A stretch of DNA of 64,000 bases from UBA5078 sp033721235 (GCA_033721235.1 JAWWAY010000001.1:1-64000), one strand, 5' to 3'; numbered from the stretch's first letter, positions 16,405-26,323 are shown. The notes: generated by a model from the sequence alone, not told the origin. Numbers and translations are program-made.

Positions 16405-19400
16405 ATGTCACTAATTAATACCGCCATATCGGGATTGAAATATAGCCAAGCGGCTCTATCCGTTGCCGGCCAAAATATTGTCAATGCCAATACGGACGGA
16501 TATAGCCGACAAACAATTTCAGCGGCAACGACAACTTCTGTCAGAACGCCTGCTGGCTATATCGGTAGCGGCGTTACTGTCACGGATATTTTCCGTAATA
16601 CGCAGCAGTATTTGGTGGATCAAGTCAGTGGAGATATATCGGTACTGAGTGAGTTCGACACCTATCTATCCAATATTAGTCAGACCGATAATACCTTAGC
16701 TAGTTCTTCCAGCAGCCTGTCGACGGTAATGAATAGTTTTTTCGAGGCCTTGAATGAGTCTTCGAATGACCCCGCCTCTCTATTGGGGCGTCAGCTACTG
16801 TTCACGCAAACAGAGTTACTAACTCAGGGTTTCAAGACGCTGGAAAACAAATTGCTAAGCCAGAACGACGGCATCAATAGGCAGTTTGATACAGTCTCTG
16901 CCAACATGACAACGATTGCAAAAGAGATTGCGGAGCTTAATAAAACCATTAGTGATGTTATTGGGTCGTCCGAGGCGAAATTTCCTAACGATCTACTCGA
17001 TAGACGCGACCAATTGGTGCGTGACTTATCTCAGTATGTGGATGTGGCTACAGTACAAAAAGCCAACCGTAGCATCGACGTGTTTATTGGTGAAGGCCAG
17101 GCCTTGGTTATTGCGGGTAACCCACGTGAAGTGGTTTCCGTTCCAGGAACCTTAGACCCTAGTCGGAAAGACCTAGCGATTCTTGGAGAAGGCGAGCTGC
17201 GAATCGTCACAGAGCAGCTCACTGGTGGCGAAGTAGGCGGCTTGACGCGCTTTCGCAATGAAGCCTTGGAGCCCGCATTGAATGCCTTGGGGCGTATCGC
17301 CATGGCAATCTCTGACGGCATTAATAAGCAACAGAATTTGGGCATCGATTTAGAAGGTAATATTGGCCGTTCTATATTTACCGAGCTCAATGATCCTGCT
17401 GTGATGCGAAACAGAGTGCGAGCCGACTCCCGTAACACACCACCAAACGATCGAGAATTGGCAGTGTCTATTGATGATCTTAGCAAGCTGACTACTAGCA
17501 GTTACGATCTAAACTTTCCCGGTCCAGGAAAACAGTATTCCTTAATTAGACAAAGTGACGGCAAGCTTTTGGCACAAGGGGTGATAGGCGAACGACTTCC
17601 CCACGAAATAAAAGCGGACGGTTTTACCATCAGTATTTCCGGCGGTACCTTTCAGGCGGGCGATAAATTTCAAATTCAACCGACAAAGAGCGGTGCCAGC
17701 GACATTCGCATGCAGTTGACGCGGCCAGAAGCCTTCGCTTTTGCTTCACCCATTCGTACCCAGTCTAATGTGGGTAATCAGGGTGGGGCATTTATTTTGC
17801 CTGGATCAGTATCCGATGTTACGACACCAGCCTTTACCACGAATCCGGGCCAATTAAGTCCTCCTGTGATTATTCGCTTTACTTCACCGACTACTTACGA
17901 TGTTTTGGATTATAGCGACCCAGCGAACCTAGTTTCACTCGACCCGCCGCTGAATAATCAGCGTTTTGCTCCTGGCGCGGTAAATACTGTGTTTCCAGAT
18001 GATCCTGGTGGCACCACGATCAGTACCACTGGCAGCGGCGCGGGCAGAATCAATCTAGGTCAAGGGAATAATGGCTACCAGCAAGAAGTTCTGTCATTGG
18101 CTAGAACCAATGCGGAAAGCGGCTTTGTCACTGAAACTCGCATTCAGCTCGATCAGAATAGATCGGCGGCTCAAATAGCGCAGCAGCTTAGCAATTATGA
18201 TGGTGTAACAGCGACAGCCTTTACGCAGATGCAAGTGTCTGATTTTCGCAGCGACGGTGTCGGTGCTCCACCCACCTTCTGGTTAAATGGGGTTAATATT
18301 ACCGACCCAACAATTGTTCAAGAGGGTGAGCTGTTTCCTGAGGAGATACCAGACCCTTTGACACCAGATTTCTTGCGCGATCGCATCAATAACGCGCCAG
18401 AGTTTGCCGCACAGGGTATCTACGCCACTAGCGATGGAGACACGTTGTCGGTCTACTCAACGGTTGGTGTTGATCTCAATGCTAGAATGGGCGGCAGTGG
18501 CGGCGACTCCATGGTCGTTCGTGACGGCAACTTGCGATCCGTTGTGGGCACCAAGAGTATGACGACGGGTGTCACTATTCCACCGGATACTCAGTTTGAT
18601 GTTGATCTTGGTTTTGGAGCCAAGACAATTACTTTAACCTCAGGTAGTTTTTCTGTTGAGCAGATTCGAGAAGTAGTGCAGCGGGATATCGATCTTGTTC
18701 TAGGTCGTGGCGTTGTCACCGCGAGTTTGAACGCTGCAGGTAAGATAGAGCTAAGAAGTGCCTCTGGTGACCGCATTGTGGATGTCAGCAATGTCACCGG
18801 TACTGATCCTCTCGGAATTGCACCAATCACTATTAGGGGCCCTGATACTGGTGCAACAGCTGCCGTATTTGCGAACGGGGTAGATGTGCGAGGCGGTTTG
18901 AATTACACGGCACAGAATGGCAGCTTCTTGCTTAGTATCGACAGCCAGTACGTGGATACCATCTCTTTAACGGGCAACTATCCAGCTGGAGACGGTAGCG
19001 CTTTGCTGACCGATGTGCAAAATCAGATAGCAGCATCTGTTGGCGCCAATGGCTTAGCCGGACGGGTTTCTGCATCACTTAACGCAGACGGTCAATTGGA
19101 GTTTACTTCCTTAACGACCGGTGTACAGTCTCGCATTAGTGTTACTGCTGGTACTGGTGCTCAAGGTATTGTCAGAAGCGGGGAAGCCTTGGGGCTAGAG
19201 ACCTCGGGTACCAATGCGCGATTAGTAGGGGCGGCGAATATTGAAAGTGGCTTTGACTTTGATGCCAATGGCCCTCACCGTTTTCAATTGACGGTAAATG
19301 GTGGAGACCCAGTACTGGTCACCATTACCGGTAGCGCTGTTGACGAACGCGGCGTGATCAATTTGTTTGATACGCAGATTAACGCCGCTCTGACTGCCGC

Positions 19401-20082
19401 AGGGCAAGACAATGTGCGCGTCGGGGCAGACTCCGATGGCAGTCTCACAATAGAGTCGGATAATTACGGTCCGGATTCCTCGCTAGTTCTGGTGAATGTG
19501 GTAGGCGGTTATGGCGCCGTATTTGCCTCTGAAGATTTCGGCGAGGCATCCACCTCGGACTTCACTATAGGCGGGCATGTGGATGTGCAGCTGGCATCAG
19601 GTTTGAGCGTAACGTCTGACCGCACCAACGGCTTATTCGGCACTACCCCAGAAGCCAAGAGTAATTATTTAGGTTTTCAAGTAAGTATCAATAGCGGCCA
19701 AGGAGAAGGCGGAGCGCCAGAGGCCGGCGATACCTTCTTGGTGTCTTATAACAAAGACGGTACCGCTGACAATCGCAACGGCGAGGCAATGCTCGCATTG
19801 AATACCAAGCTGACGCTTTCGAATAATAACCTGAGCTTACAGGGCGCTTATGGTCAGTTGGTTGAAAATACGGGAATTTTGACTAGTCAAGCTCGTTTAA
19901 GCCAGGAAGCCAGCGAAACTCTCTTGCATCAGTCTATGTCAGCCTTACAGTCAGTCTCTGGTGTTAACGTAGACGAAGAGGCTGCTAACCTGATCAAATT
20001 TGAGCAACACTATAATGCCTCGGCAAGACTTATTTCCTTGGCAAAAGAATTATTTGATTCACTGCTTGGTTTATCCGGATAG
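16405..20082 (+). CDS. flgK: FlgK hook-filament junction protein 1, giant form
   Basis: FlgK (HAP1) joins hook to filament. At 1225 aa it is about twice the usual 550-680. The N-terminus SLINTAISGLKYSQAALSVA, with VNANTDGYSRQ, and the C-terminus SGVNVDEEAANLIKFEQHYNASARLISLAKELFDSLL are canonical. The insert lies roughly between residues 430 and 1080. It contains at least three beta-rich modules, at about 731-805, 838-925 and 957-1035 (for example SFLLSIDSQYVDTISL then VSASLNADGQLEFTS), resembling those in FlgE, FliC and FliD. The frame is open throughout. It precedes flgL. Confidence 0.93.
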   Translation: MSLINTAISGLKYSQAALSVAGQNIVNANTDGYSRQTISAATTTSVRTPAGYIGSGVTVTDIFRNTQQYLVDQVSGDISVLSEFDTYLSNISQTDNTLASSSSSLSTVMNSFFEALNESSNDPASLLGRQLLFTQTELLTQGFKTLENKLLSQNDGINRQFDTVSANMTTIAKEIAELNKTISDVIGSSEAKFPNDLLDRRDQLVRDLSQYVDVATVQKANRSIDVFIGEGQALVIAGNPREVVSVPGTLDPSRKDLAILGEGELRIVTEQLTGGEVGGLTRFRNEALEPALNALGRIAMAISDGINKQQNLGIDLEGNIGRSIFTELNDPAVMRNRVRADSRNTPPNDRELAVSIDDLSKLTTSSYDLNFPGPGKQYSLIRQSDGKLLAQGVIGERLPHEIKADGFTISISGGTFQAGDKFQIQPTKSGASDIRMQLTRPEAFAFASPIRTQSNVGNQGGAFILPGSVSDVTTPAFTTNPGQLSPPVIIRFTSPTTYDVLDYSDPANLVSLDPPLNNQRFAPGAVNTVFPDDPGGTTISTTGSGAGRINLGQGNNGYQQEVLSLARTNAESGFVTETRIQLDQNRSAAQIAQQLSNYDGVTATAFTQMQVSDFRSDGVGAPPTFWLNGVNITDPTIVQEGELFPEEIPDPLTPDFLRDRINNAPEFAAQGIYATSDGDTLSVYSTVGVDLNARMGGSGGDSMVVRDGNLRSVVGTKSMTTGVTIPPDTQFDVDLGFGAKTITLTSGSFSVEQIREVVQRDIDLVLGRGVVTASLNAAGKIELRSASGDRIVDVSNVTGTDPLGIAPITIRGPDTGATAAVFANGVDVRGGLNYTAQNGSFLLSIDSQYVDTISLTGNYPAGDGSALLTDVQNQIAASVGANGLAGRVSASLNADGQLEFTSLTTGVQSRISVTAGTGAQGIVRSGEALGLETSGTNARLVGAANIESGFDFDANGPHRFQLTVNGGDPVLVTITGSAVDERGVINLFDTQINAALTAAGQDNVRVGADSDGSLTIESDNYGPDSSLVLVNVVGGYGAVFASEDFGEASTSDFTIGGHVDVQLASGLSVTSDRTNGLFGTTPEAKSNYLGFQVSINSGQGEGGAPEAGDTFLVSYNKDGTADNRNGEAMLALNTKLTLSNNNLSLQGAYGQLVENTGILTSQARLSQEASETLLHQSMSALQSVSGVNVDEEAANLIKFEQHYNASARLISLAKELFDSLLGLSG

Positions 20083-20161
20083 ACAGAGCAGAAAATTTTG
20101 CGCGAAACAAGGCTTATTTAGTGCGATACCAAATAGCTGTTAATCAGCCAAGGACACTACT

Positions 20162-21406
20162 ATGACAATTCGCTTGTCGACGCTACAGATACACTCTACT
20201 GGCTTGCGTGGGCTACTGGATGTGCAGAAGGCCGTTAGCAATACGCAACAACAGATAGCCAGTAATAAGCGGGTTCTCACGCCTGGGGATGATCCTATTG
20301 CCTCAACTCGTATACTGGCCTTGCGGCAGGAGTTGGCACTTAATAATCAGTACAATAGTAATTTAGAGACTTTACGTAACCGTTTGCAGCGCGAAGAGAC
20401 CGCCATTGCGGGTATCGATGATCTTATCAGCTCTGCTCAGGAGCTTGTGACTCAGGCCGGTAACGGCGCCCTTAATGCCGACCAAAGAAAATTCATGGCG
20501 GTAGAGCTACAGACTATCGTGGAGTCTATGGCTCAGCTTATGAATAGCCGCGATGCCAATGGCGAGTACATCTTTGCCGGTTATCAGGGTAAGTCAGCAC
20601 CATTCGTATTGGGCGATGATGGTCGCTATCGCTACGAGGGTGATGAAGGGAATAAAACCATACAAATAGGGGGCGCGACCTCTGTAGCCGCTAGCGACAA
20701 CGGTAAGAAGCTATTCGTGGACGTAAAGAGTGTGACCAATACGGTTGTCGCCTTTGCCAATGAGGGGAATAGGGGGTTGCCACCGGCCGATATCGGTAGT
20801 GAGCGAATCCAAGATAAAGAAGCGTTTGCCGAGTTCTATCCAGAGGATGTGATTATTGAGTTCAGACCCTTGGAAGAGGTTGACCCCGCTACGCTGAATT
20901 ACACTGTTAAGCAGGCCTCGGATGGGCGCATACTCAGCAAGAATCAACCCTATGTATCGGGTGAGACCATCACCTTTGGCGGTGCCTCAGTCAGAATTAC
21001 GGGGCAGCCTGCGGTGGGCGATACCTTTATTGTGGAGTCCAGCAATAAAAAGGGCCTGTTAACAAATCTAGAAGACTTTGTGGTATCGCTAAAGACCTTG
21101 GGTGATAACCCAACGGATCGACAGACACTCTCTAATGAAGTGGCCGACACGCTCGGAAACTTGACCAGTGCGCAGAATGCGTTGCTGGAGACTCGTAGCT
21201 CGGTTGGTGCGCGCTTGAACCTTGTGGAGAGCACAGTAGACAGTAATGCAGAGTTCGAGCTGGTCATTAAAGAAGCCTTATCGGAGATCGAGGATCTCGA
21301 CTACGCTGAGGCTATTAGTCAGCTTACCCAAGAGAGTTTTATTCTAGAGGCGGCTCAGGCGAGCTTTGCCAGGGTCAGTCGTCTCTCTATATTCAACTTC
21401 TTCTAA
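20162..21406 (+). CDS. flgL: FlgL hook-filament junction protein 3
   Basis: FlgL (HAP3) is the second junction protein. The flagellin-like N-terminus (LSTLQIHSTGLRGLLDVQKA, QIASNKRVLTPGDDPIASTRIL) and C-terminus (EALSEIEDLDYAEAISQLTQESFILEAAQASFARVS) are clear. A single FlgL-type domain insert around residues 225-310 gives 414 aa, normal for Pseudomonas-type FlgL. It has therefore escaped the expansion seen in FlgE, FlgK, FliC and FliD. Confidence 0.94.
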   Translation: MTIRLSTLQIHSTGLRGLLDVQKAVSNTQQQIASNKRVLTPGDDPIASTRILALRQELALNNQYNSNLETLRNRLQREETAIAGIDDLISSAQELVTQAGNGALNADQRKFMAVELQTIVESMAQLMNSRDANGEYIFAGYQGKSAPFVLGDDGRYRYEGDEGNKTIQIGGATSVAASDNGKKLFVDVKSVTNTVVAFANEGNRGLPPADIGSERIQDKEAFAEFYPEDVIIEFRPLEEVDPATLNYTVKQASDGRILSKNQPYVSGETITFGGASVRITGQPAVGDTFIVESSNKKGLLTNLEDFVVSLKTLGDNPTDRQTLSNEVADTLGNLTSAQNALLETRSSVGARLNLVESTVDSNAEFELVIKEALSEIEDLDYAEAISQLTQESFILEAAQASFARVSRLSIFNFF

Positions 21407-21438
21407 TAGAGATCGCGCTAAAAAGTGTGAATATTGGC

Positions 21439-21464
21439 ACTATTATAGTAGTGGTACTTTTTTG
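21439..21464. terminator. Weak candidate terminator between convergent flgL and fliT-like genes
   Basis: A short stem, CACTA/TAGTG at 21439-21454, is followed by GTAC and a run of six T on the plus strand, between two convergent stop codons. The stem has only five pairs, so the call is weak. Confidence 0.35.
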
Positions 21465-21465
21465 T

Positions 21466-21846
21466 TTACTGGTCTTGGTAGTTTTTGACCATCTTGCGAG
21501 CGTTACGCAGCTTCGCCAGTTCGCTTCCTAGTTGTTCTTTGTTTTCTTTCGTGTATTCGACTATCTCTTTATCTATCTGCTGAATAGTGGCTATTTGTTC
21601 CTGCATCAGGGCAATGCGAGAGGACAGTGCGGCAACATCTGCAGGGCTATTATTGCCCGATTGCTGTTTGAGTTGCTCTTCTTCCTCTGCCACAGAAAAA
21701 TACAGCTTCATTAGCTTATCCCTGGCGTCCATTAAGGAGCTTAGGGTCTCCCAGTCCCTAGATTGGGCGCAGGCCAGCATATTTTTTGAAAGATCTAAAA
21801 TTGTTTGCCAATTTTTTTTGGCTTCGCTTTGCGCTCTATTCGTCAT
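21466..21846 (-). CDS. FliT-like flagellar export chaperone
   Basis: A 126-aa, almost wholly helical, charged protein, with LLSKNM-like helix spacing typical of FliT: an N-terminal helix around KKNWQTILDLSKNMLACAQS, then DWETLSSLMDARDKLMKLYFS and a long coiled-coil ending LAKLRNARKMVKNYQDQ. FliT is the chaperone for the cap protein FliD. It normally follows fliS, but no such gene is found between fliS and fleQ here. The position, antisense between flgL and fliC, is unusual. Family identity is inferred from size, predicted helices and the locus; a generic coiled-coil protein cannot be excluded. Confidence 0.55.
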   Translation of the reverse strand: MTNRAQSEAKKNWQTILDLSKNMLACAQSRDWETLSSLMDARDKLMKLYFSVAEEEEQLKQQSGNNSPADVAALSSRIALMQEQIATIQQIDKEIVEYTKENKEQLGSELAKLRNARKMVKNYQDQ

Positions 21847-21926
21847 AACAATTCCAGTTCTTTAATATGAATGTGTAGTAATAATGCGGGCTGTAGACGG
21901 TTTTTGAAAAAAGTTTAAAAATAAAT

Positions 21927-21953
21927 TAAAGACCGCGTTAATGTAGCCGATAT
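21927..21953 (+). promoter_or_regulatory. Sigma28 (FliA) promoter for fliC
   Basis: TAAA (21927-21930), followed by G, then GCCGATAT (21946-21953) with exactly 15 bases between, matches the FliA consensus TAAA-N15-GCCGATAA with one mismatch. Transcription should start near 21960, giving an untranslated leader of about 175 bases before the flagellin ATG. Confidence 0.82.
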
Positions 21954-22134
21954 TTATTCTTCCTGCCCTTTTTTTCCTAATTGCAACAATGAGTTAGGAA
22001 AGCATAAAAAGTTTAAATCTGCCCTAAAGCTTTGCATTTTTCTGTCGTTAACCAAGATAACGCATAGGGGTGAGCATTGATGTTTCTCTTCGATATGCGA
22101 CTAAGTTTAACGTGTAAATCAGGAGTATCAAAGC

Positions 22135-25100
22135 ATGGCTCAGATAATTAACAGTAATATCGCATCGCTTAATGCACAGAGGAACTTGAACAGTTCACAA
22201 GCTGGTACAAACCAAGCTTTGGAAAGACTGTCTTCAGGTCTTCGTATCAACAGCGCGAAAGACGACGCTGCTGGTCTCGCGATCTCCACACGCTTCCAGT
22301 CTCAGATCAATGGTCTGAATGTCGCAATTCGAAACGTCGGTGACGGTGTATCTCTTGCGCAAACTGCTGAGGGCGCGTTGGGTTCAATGACAGAATCTAT
22401 GCAACGTATTCGTGAGCTGGCTCTCCAGTCTGCTAACGGTACAAACAGTGCAGACGACCGTGCCGCACTAAACGCGGAAGCACAGCAGCTAATCGCTGAG
22501 GTGAGCCGCGCAGGTTCTCAAACAAACTTCAACGGCTTGAACCTACTTGACGGTAGCTTTAGCTCAGTTTTCCAAGTTGGTGCAAACGCTGGTGAAACTA
22601 TCGGTGTTTCTATTGGTCAATTGACTGCCGACACTTTGGGTGTATCTGACTCCTCTGGTGTAAGCTCTACAGCGACAAGTGAGGCACTTTCAAATGGTGC
22701 ATTGACAATCAACGGTGTATCAGTAGGCGCGACTCGTGCTTCTGACGACACTGCTTCTACTTCAGGTCAGTCTACTAGTGCCATCGCCAAAGCAGCGGCT
22801 ATTAACCGTGTAAGCGATGAGAGCGGTGTGACTGCAATCGTTGATGAAAACACAGTAGCGGGTACTTCAATCACAACTGGAGCAGCCTCTGGTACTGTGA
22901 CAGTTAATGGTACTGAAATCTCTATCGACACTACTGGTGACGGTGCATCGACTCGTGCAGCGGTTGTTACTGCAATCAATGCTGAATCTGAGTTGACAGG
23001 TGTAACAGCGGTAGACAGCGGCGAAGACAGCCAAGGCGTGACTTTGGTTGCAGCTGATGGCCGTAACGTTGTTCTGTCTTTCGGCGGAGCTCTTACAGCC
23101 GATAACACAGGTCTTGCGGCGGCTGGTACGCACACTGGTGGTTTCACGCTAGTAGCTGACAGCGATGTAAGCACAATCACAATCGCTGGTTCTGATGCTG
23201 AGAGCGCTGGTCTTGTGTCTGGTTCTTTCTCTGCTGGTGTAGCGACAGTTAGCTCTACAGCGCGTTCTGCCACTGGTGCAGCAGCTGCAACAGCAGCGGT
23301 AGCAGTAGCCGGAAGCGTTGACCAAACTGGTGCACTAGCAGCATACGACTACAGCGCTGGTACGGCGGCGGTATTCGCCGAAGTAGCTGGTGGTGTTCAG
23401 CTTTCCGCAACTGGTACAAACTTCACTAGTGAAGTGGATGCGGCAGTTACAGGTAGTGGTGTTAATGCGACTACTTTCGCCCAAAACTTCACTGACAACG
23501 GCGTTCAAGCAGAAGTGTTTGGTAGCGTGGATTTGGCTGCAACTGGTACTGACTTTGACAACGGTGGCGCGAATAACGTGTCATTCCGATTGACTGTTGT
23601 TGATGATGCTAACTACGATGTTCAGATTACTGCTGACTATACTGACGCGACCGTCGGTGGTGGTGCAGGTAGTGGTAACGTTGCGCTGTTAAATGACATC
23701 AACACACAGATCGCCGGTTCTGGATTCACTGCGTCTCTAACAGATGGCGCTGGTGGTGCGGGTACAAAGTTGACCTTCACTCAAGATACAGCAAGTGCGC
23801 AAACGGCAACTATTACTGCGCAATTTGATGCGGCAGATGCTGAAGTGGCATTCGGTTTCACTACCGGTGATGACTACGATACTGGTAGTGCAGATACTGC
23901 AGTTGCTGGTTTCACAATTACCACTGAAACTGGTGTAGACACTATTACGCTAGACTCTGATGTGACTGCCGGTAACTTGGCTAGTGCAATCAATACGGCA
24001 ATTGCTGCTGCAGGTAACAACTCAGGCGCTGTAGCGAGTATTGTTAATGATAATCTTGTAATTACAACGGGTACAGATGGCTCTGCAGGTACTATTCAGC
24101 TAAGCGCATTTACTGGTGCACTGGCGACTGACCCTGCAAGTATTATCGGTATCGATGACTCTGACGGTCTGGTTACTGGTACAGACTCTAACAGTGTTTC
24201 CTTCACTATCAATGGCGGCACAACAATTTCGCTTAACAGTGACTACACTGACGCAACAGTTGGCGGCGGCGCTGGAAGCGGTAATACTGCTCTATTGTCT
24301 GCGATTCAAGGTGTGCTGGATGGCGACGGTACGGCTGTAACAGTGAGCTTGAGTGACAACAACGAGCTTGTCTTCACTGAGGATGTTGCCGGCGGAGCGG
24401 GTGTAACATTTGCAGATGATATCCAAGCTGGAGATGTTGACTCTCTAGGCGTTCTTGGTATCGGTGACGGTGCCACGGCTACAGGTAGCGCGGCAGTTGA
24501 TACAACTAATGTGACCTTTGATGTTTATGTTGATGGCGGTCTGGTACAGAACGTTGATATCAACGATAACATTGCTGATGACACTGCTCTTTTGGCTGAA
24601 ATTAACGGTCAGTTGACTGGTCTGACAGCTTCTTTGAGTGATGATGGTTACCTCCAGTTCACGTCTGATACAACTGGTGCTACTAGCCAAGTTCAGATTG
24701 CGAATATCGCAGGTGACGCGGCGTCTATCGCACAACTTGGTCTGACTGCTCAGGACGAGACTGGTACAGCTGCAGTGGCCTCTGATTACGCAGACCTGGA
24801 TTCAGGTGACTTGGTAATCAATGGCACTTCAATCTCCGCAGCTAAAGCGACTGACGATACTGCTTCTTACGCCGATGCTTCTTCAAGCAGCAAAGCGGCT
24901 TCTGGTATCTCTATCGCGGCAGCCATCAACTCTTCTTCAGGCACTACTGGTGTAACAGCCACTGTAAATGCCACTGAAGTAGAAGGCAGCACAGCGGCGA
25001 CAGCTGGTACTGAGGGCAACACTGGTACTCTGTACATCAACGGTGTTGATATCAGCCTGACTGTTCAAGACAGCGCCGATAACAACCGTACTGCAGCGGT

Positions 25101-25758
25101 ATCTGCGATCAACGCAGTATCTGGTCAAACAGGTGTTGTTGCTGAGGATAACGGTAGCAGCCTAACGCTAACAGCGGCGGATGGCCGTAACGTAGTTCTA
25201 GCCTTCGATACGCAAGGCGGTGCGGCAGCGGCTAACTTCGGTCTTGGCAACACTGCAGAGAGCGACTTCAGCGATGGTGGCAGCACTGGTATCACTCGCG
25301 CCAACGAAGACGCCACTACGACTTACTCTACTGTTACTCTAAGCTCTGCTGGAGCAATCGAAGTCTCTGGCGGTACTAACGGTAACTCAGCAATTGCTGA
25401 ACTAGGTATCGAGAAAGGTACATTCGGTGGCGGTGAGTCTGGTCAGTTCCTGAGTGAGATCGATATCTCTACTCAAGAAGGCGCCAACGCGGCCTTGGAA
25501 GCAATCGATAACGCTCTGAACTCTGTGAACAGCGCAAGGGCGGACCTCGGTGCGATTCAAAACCGCTTCGAGACAACGATCTCTAACCTAGCGTTGACAT
25601 CTGAGAACCTCTCAGCTGCGAACTCTCGAATTAAAGATGCGGACTTCGCTGCAGAAGCGGCGGCCCTATCTAGAAGTCAGGTTCTACAGCAAGCAGGTAT
25701 CTCAATCCTGTCACAAGCTAACGCTGCTCCACAGCAAGTACTATCACTACTACAGTAA
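22135..25758 (+). CDS. fliC: FliC flagellin, giant form
   Basis: Flagellin, the filament subunit, 1207 aa against a usual 270-500. Residues 1-165 (SSGLRINSAKDDAAGLAIS, IRELALQSANGTNS, FNGLNLLDG) and about 1110-1207 (DNALNSVNSARADLGAIQNRFE, KDADFAAEAAALSRSQVLQQA, ending QQVLSLLQ) are canonical D0/D1. The central thousand residues are Ala/Gly/Thr/Asp-rich and contain repeats. One block at about 185-330 recurs at about 887-1040 (shared ADGRNVVL, TDDTAS-like). A 15-residue segment, DYTDATVGGGAGSGN, occurs identically at 501 and 703. Further modules are near 591 and 793. Cys is absent, as usual for exported axial proteins. A Shine-Dalgarno, CAGGAG, lies 13 bases before the ATG. A terminator-like hairpin follows. 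Confidence 0.95.
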   Translation: MAQIINSNIASLNAQRNLNSSQAGTNQALERLSSGLRINSAKDDAAGLAISTRFQSQINGLNVAIRNVGDGVSLAQTAEGALGSMTESMQRIRELALQSANGTNSADDRAALNAEAQQLIAEVSRAGSQTNFNGLNLLDGSFSSVFQVGANAGETIGVSIGQLTADTLGVSDSSGVSSTATSEALSNGALTINGVSVGATRASDDTASTSGQSTSAIAKAAAINRVSDESGVTAIVDENTVAGTSITTGAASGTVTVNGTEISIDTTGDGASTRAAVVTAINAESELTGVTAVDSGEDSQGVTLVAADGRNVVLSFGGALTADNTGLAAAGTHTGGFTLVADSDVSTITIAGSDAESAGLVSGSFSAGVATVSSTARSATGAAAATAAVAVAGSVDQTGALAAYDYSAGTAAVFAEVAGGVQLSATGTNFTSEVDAAVTGSGVNATTFAQNFTDNGVQAEVFGSVDLAATGTDFDNGGANNVSFRLTVVDDANYDVQITADYTDATVGGGAGSGNVALLNDINTQIAGSGFTASLTDGAGGAGTKLTFTQDTASAQTATITAQFDAADAEVAFGFTTGDDYDTGSADTAVAGFTITTETGVDTITLDSDVTAGNLASAINTAIAAAGNNSGAVASIVNDNLVITTGTDGSAGTIQLSAFTGALATDPASIIGIDDSDGLVTGTDSNSVSFTINGGTTISLNSDYTDATVGGGAGSGNTALLSAIQGVLDGDGTAVTVSLSDNNELVFTEDVAGGAGVTFADDIQAGDVDSLGVLGIGDGATATGSAAVDTTNVTFDVYVDGGLVQNVDINDNIADDTALLAEINGQLTGLTASLSDDGYLQFTSDTTGATSQVQIANIAGDAASIAQLGLTAQDETGTAAVASDYADLDSGDLVINGTSISAAKATDDTASYADASSSSKAASGISIAAAINSSSGTTGVTATVNATEVEGSTAATAGTEGNTGTLYINGVDISLTVQDSADNNRTAAVSAINAVSGQTGVVAEDNGSSLTLTAADGRNVVLAFDTQGGAAAANFGLGNTAESDFSDGGSTGITRANEDATTTYSTVTLSSAGAIEVSGGTNGNSAIAELGIEKGTFGGGESGQFLSEIDISTQEGANAALEAIDNALNSVNSARADLGAIQNRFETTISNLALTSENLSAANSRIKDADFAAEAAALSRSQVLQQAGISILSQANAAPQQVLSLLQ

Positions 25759-25770
25759 TAGTCGGTTGAC

Positions 25771-25816
25771 CCGCCTTGGTTCTGGTATAATGCCGGAACC
25801 AGGGCGGCAGTTTTTG
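25771..25816 (+). terminator. Rho-independent terminator after fliC
   Basis: A long interrupted stem pairs CCGCC-TGGTTC-GG on the left (from 25771) with CCGGAACCA-GGGCGG (to 25807). Then come CAG and a run of five T. It lies 12 bases after the flagellin stop and would separate high-level fliC transcription from flaG. Confidence 0.75.
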
Positions 25817-25867
25817 TACAAGGGGTTAGAAGGTTGACATACAAAGAGACGAGTTTGGAGGCATACC

Positions 25868-26281
25868 TTGAGTGATATCAACATTACAAGATTCTTGCCG
25901 AAGAATGTCTCGCTAGAAAAAGTTAATTCAGCACAAGCGGGCAGTAATGATGAAGAGCAACACACCCGATCATACTCAGAAGGCGGCGAAGCAGGTGAGC
26001 ACCACCTTGAAGAGCCAAAAGCTGAACATGAAGAAGGTGTAAAGGACATGACCGACGAGAAGGAGCTTGAGGTTGCTGTAGCGCGTTTGAATGACTATGT
26101 ACAAACAGTTCAACGAGACATTATCTTTGGGATAGATCCGGGCGCAGCCGAACCTGCCGTGACTGTTGTGGATAGAAAATCGCGAAAGTTGGTGCGTCAA
26201 TTCGGTGGTCAAGAGGCACTCGAATTGGCGAAAAAAGTGGAAGCGCAGGAACCACTTAATCTGTTCAAAGCTCAAGTATAA
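25868..26281 (+). CDS. flaG: FlaG family protein
   Basis: FlaG proteins affect filament length and sit next to flagellin and fliD in many polar-flagellated bacteria. The C-terminal half has the family pattern VARLNDYVQTVQRDIIFGIDPGAAEPAVTVVDRKSRKLVRQF. The N-terminal half is a longer than usual Glu/His-rich, probably disordered stretch. There is no ATG: a TTG at 25868 is the start, supported by TTGGAGG seven bases upstream. A terminator follows, so flaG is probably monocistronic or read through weakly from fliC. Confidence 0.85.
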   Translation: MSDINITRFLPKNVSLEKVNSAQAGSNDEEQHTRSYSEGGEAGEHHLEEPKAEHEEGVKDMTDEKELEVAVARLNDYVQTVQRDIIFGIDPGAAEPAVTVVDRKSRKLVRQFGGQEALELAKKVEAQEPLNLFKAQV

Positions 26282-26323
26282 GTGTTTAATACTTGCAGAT
26301 AAGAAAGCATCAATGATACGAAG

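Noticed and set aside
22767..23273. Minus-strand frames opposite fliC
   Set aside because: They mirror the low-complexity Ala/Thr/Gly codons of flagellin and carry no family features.
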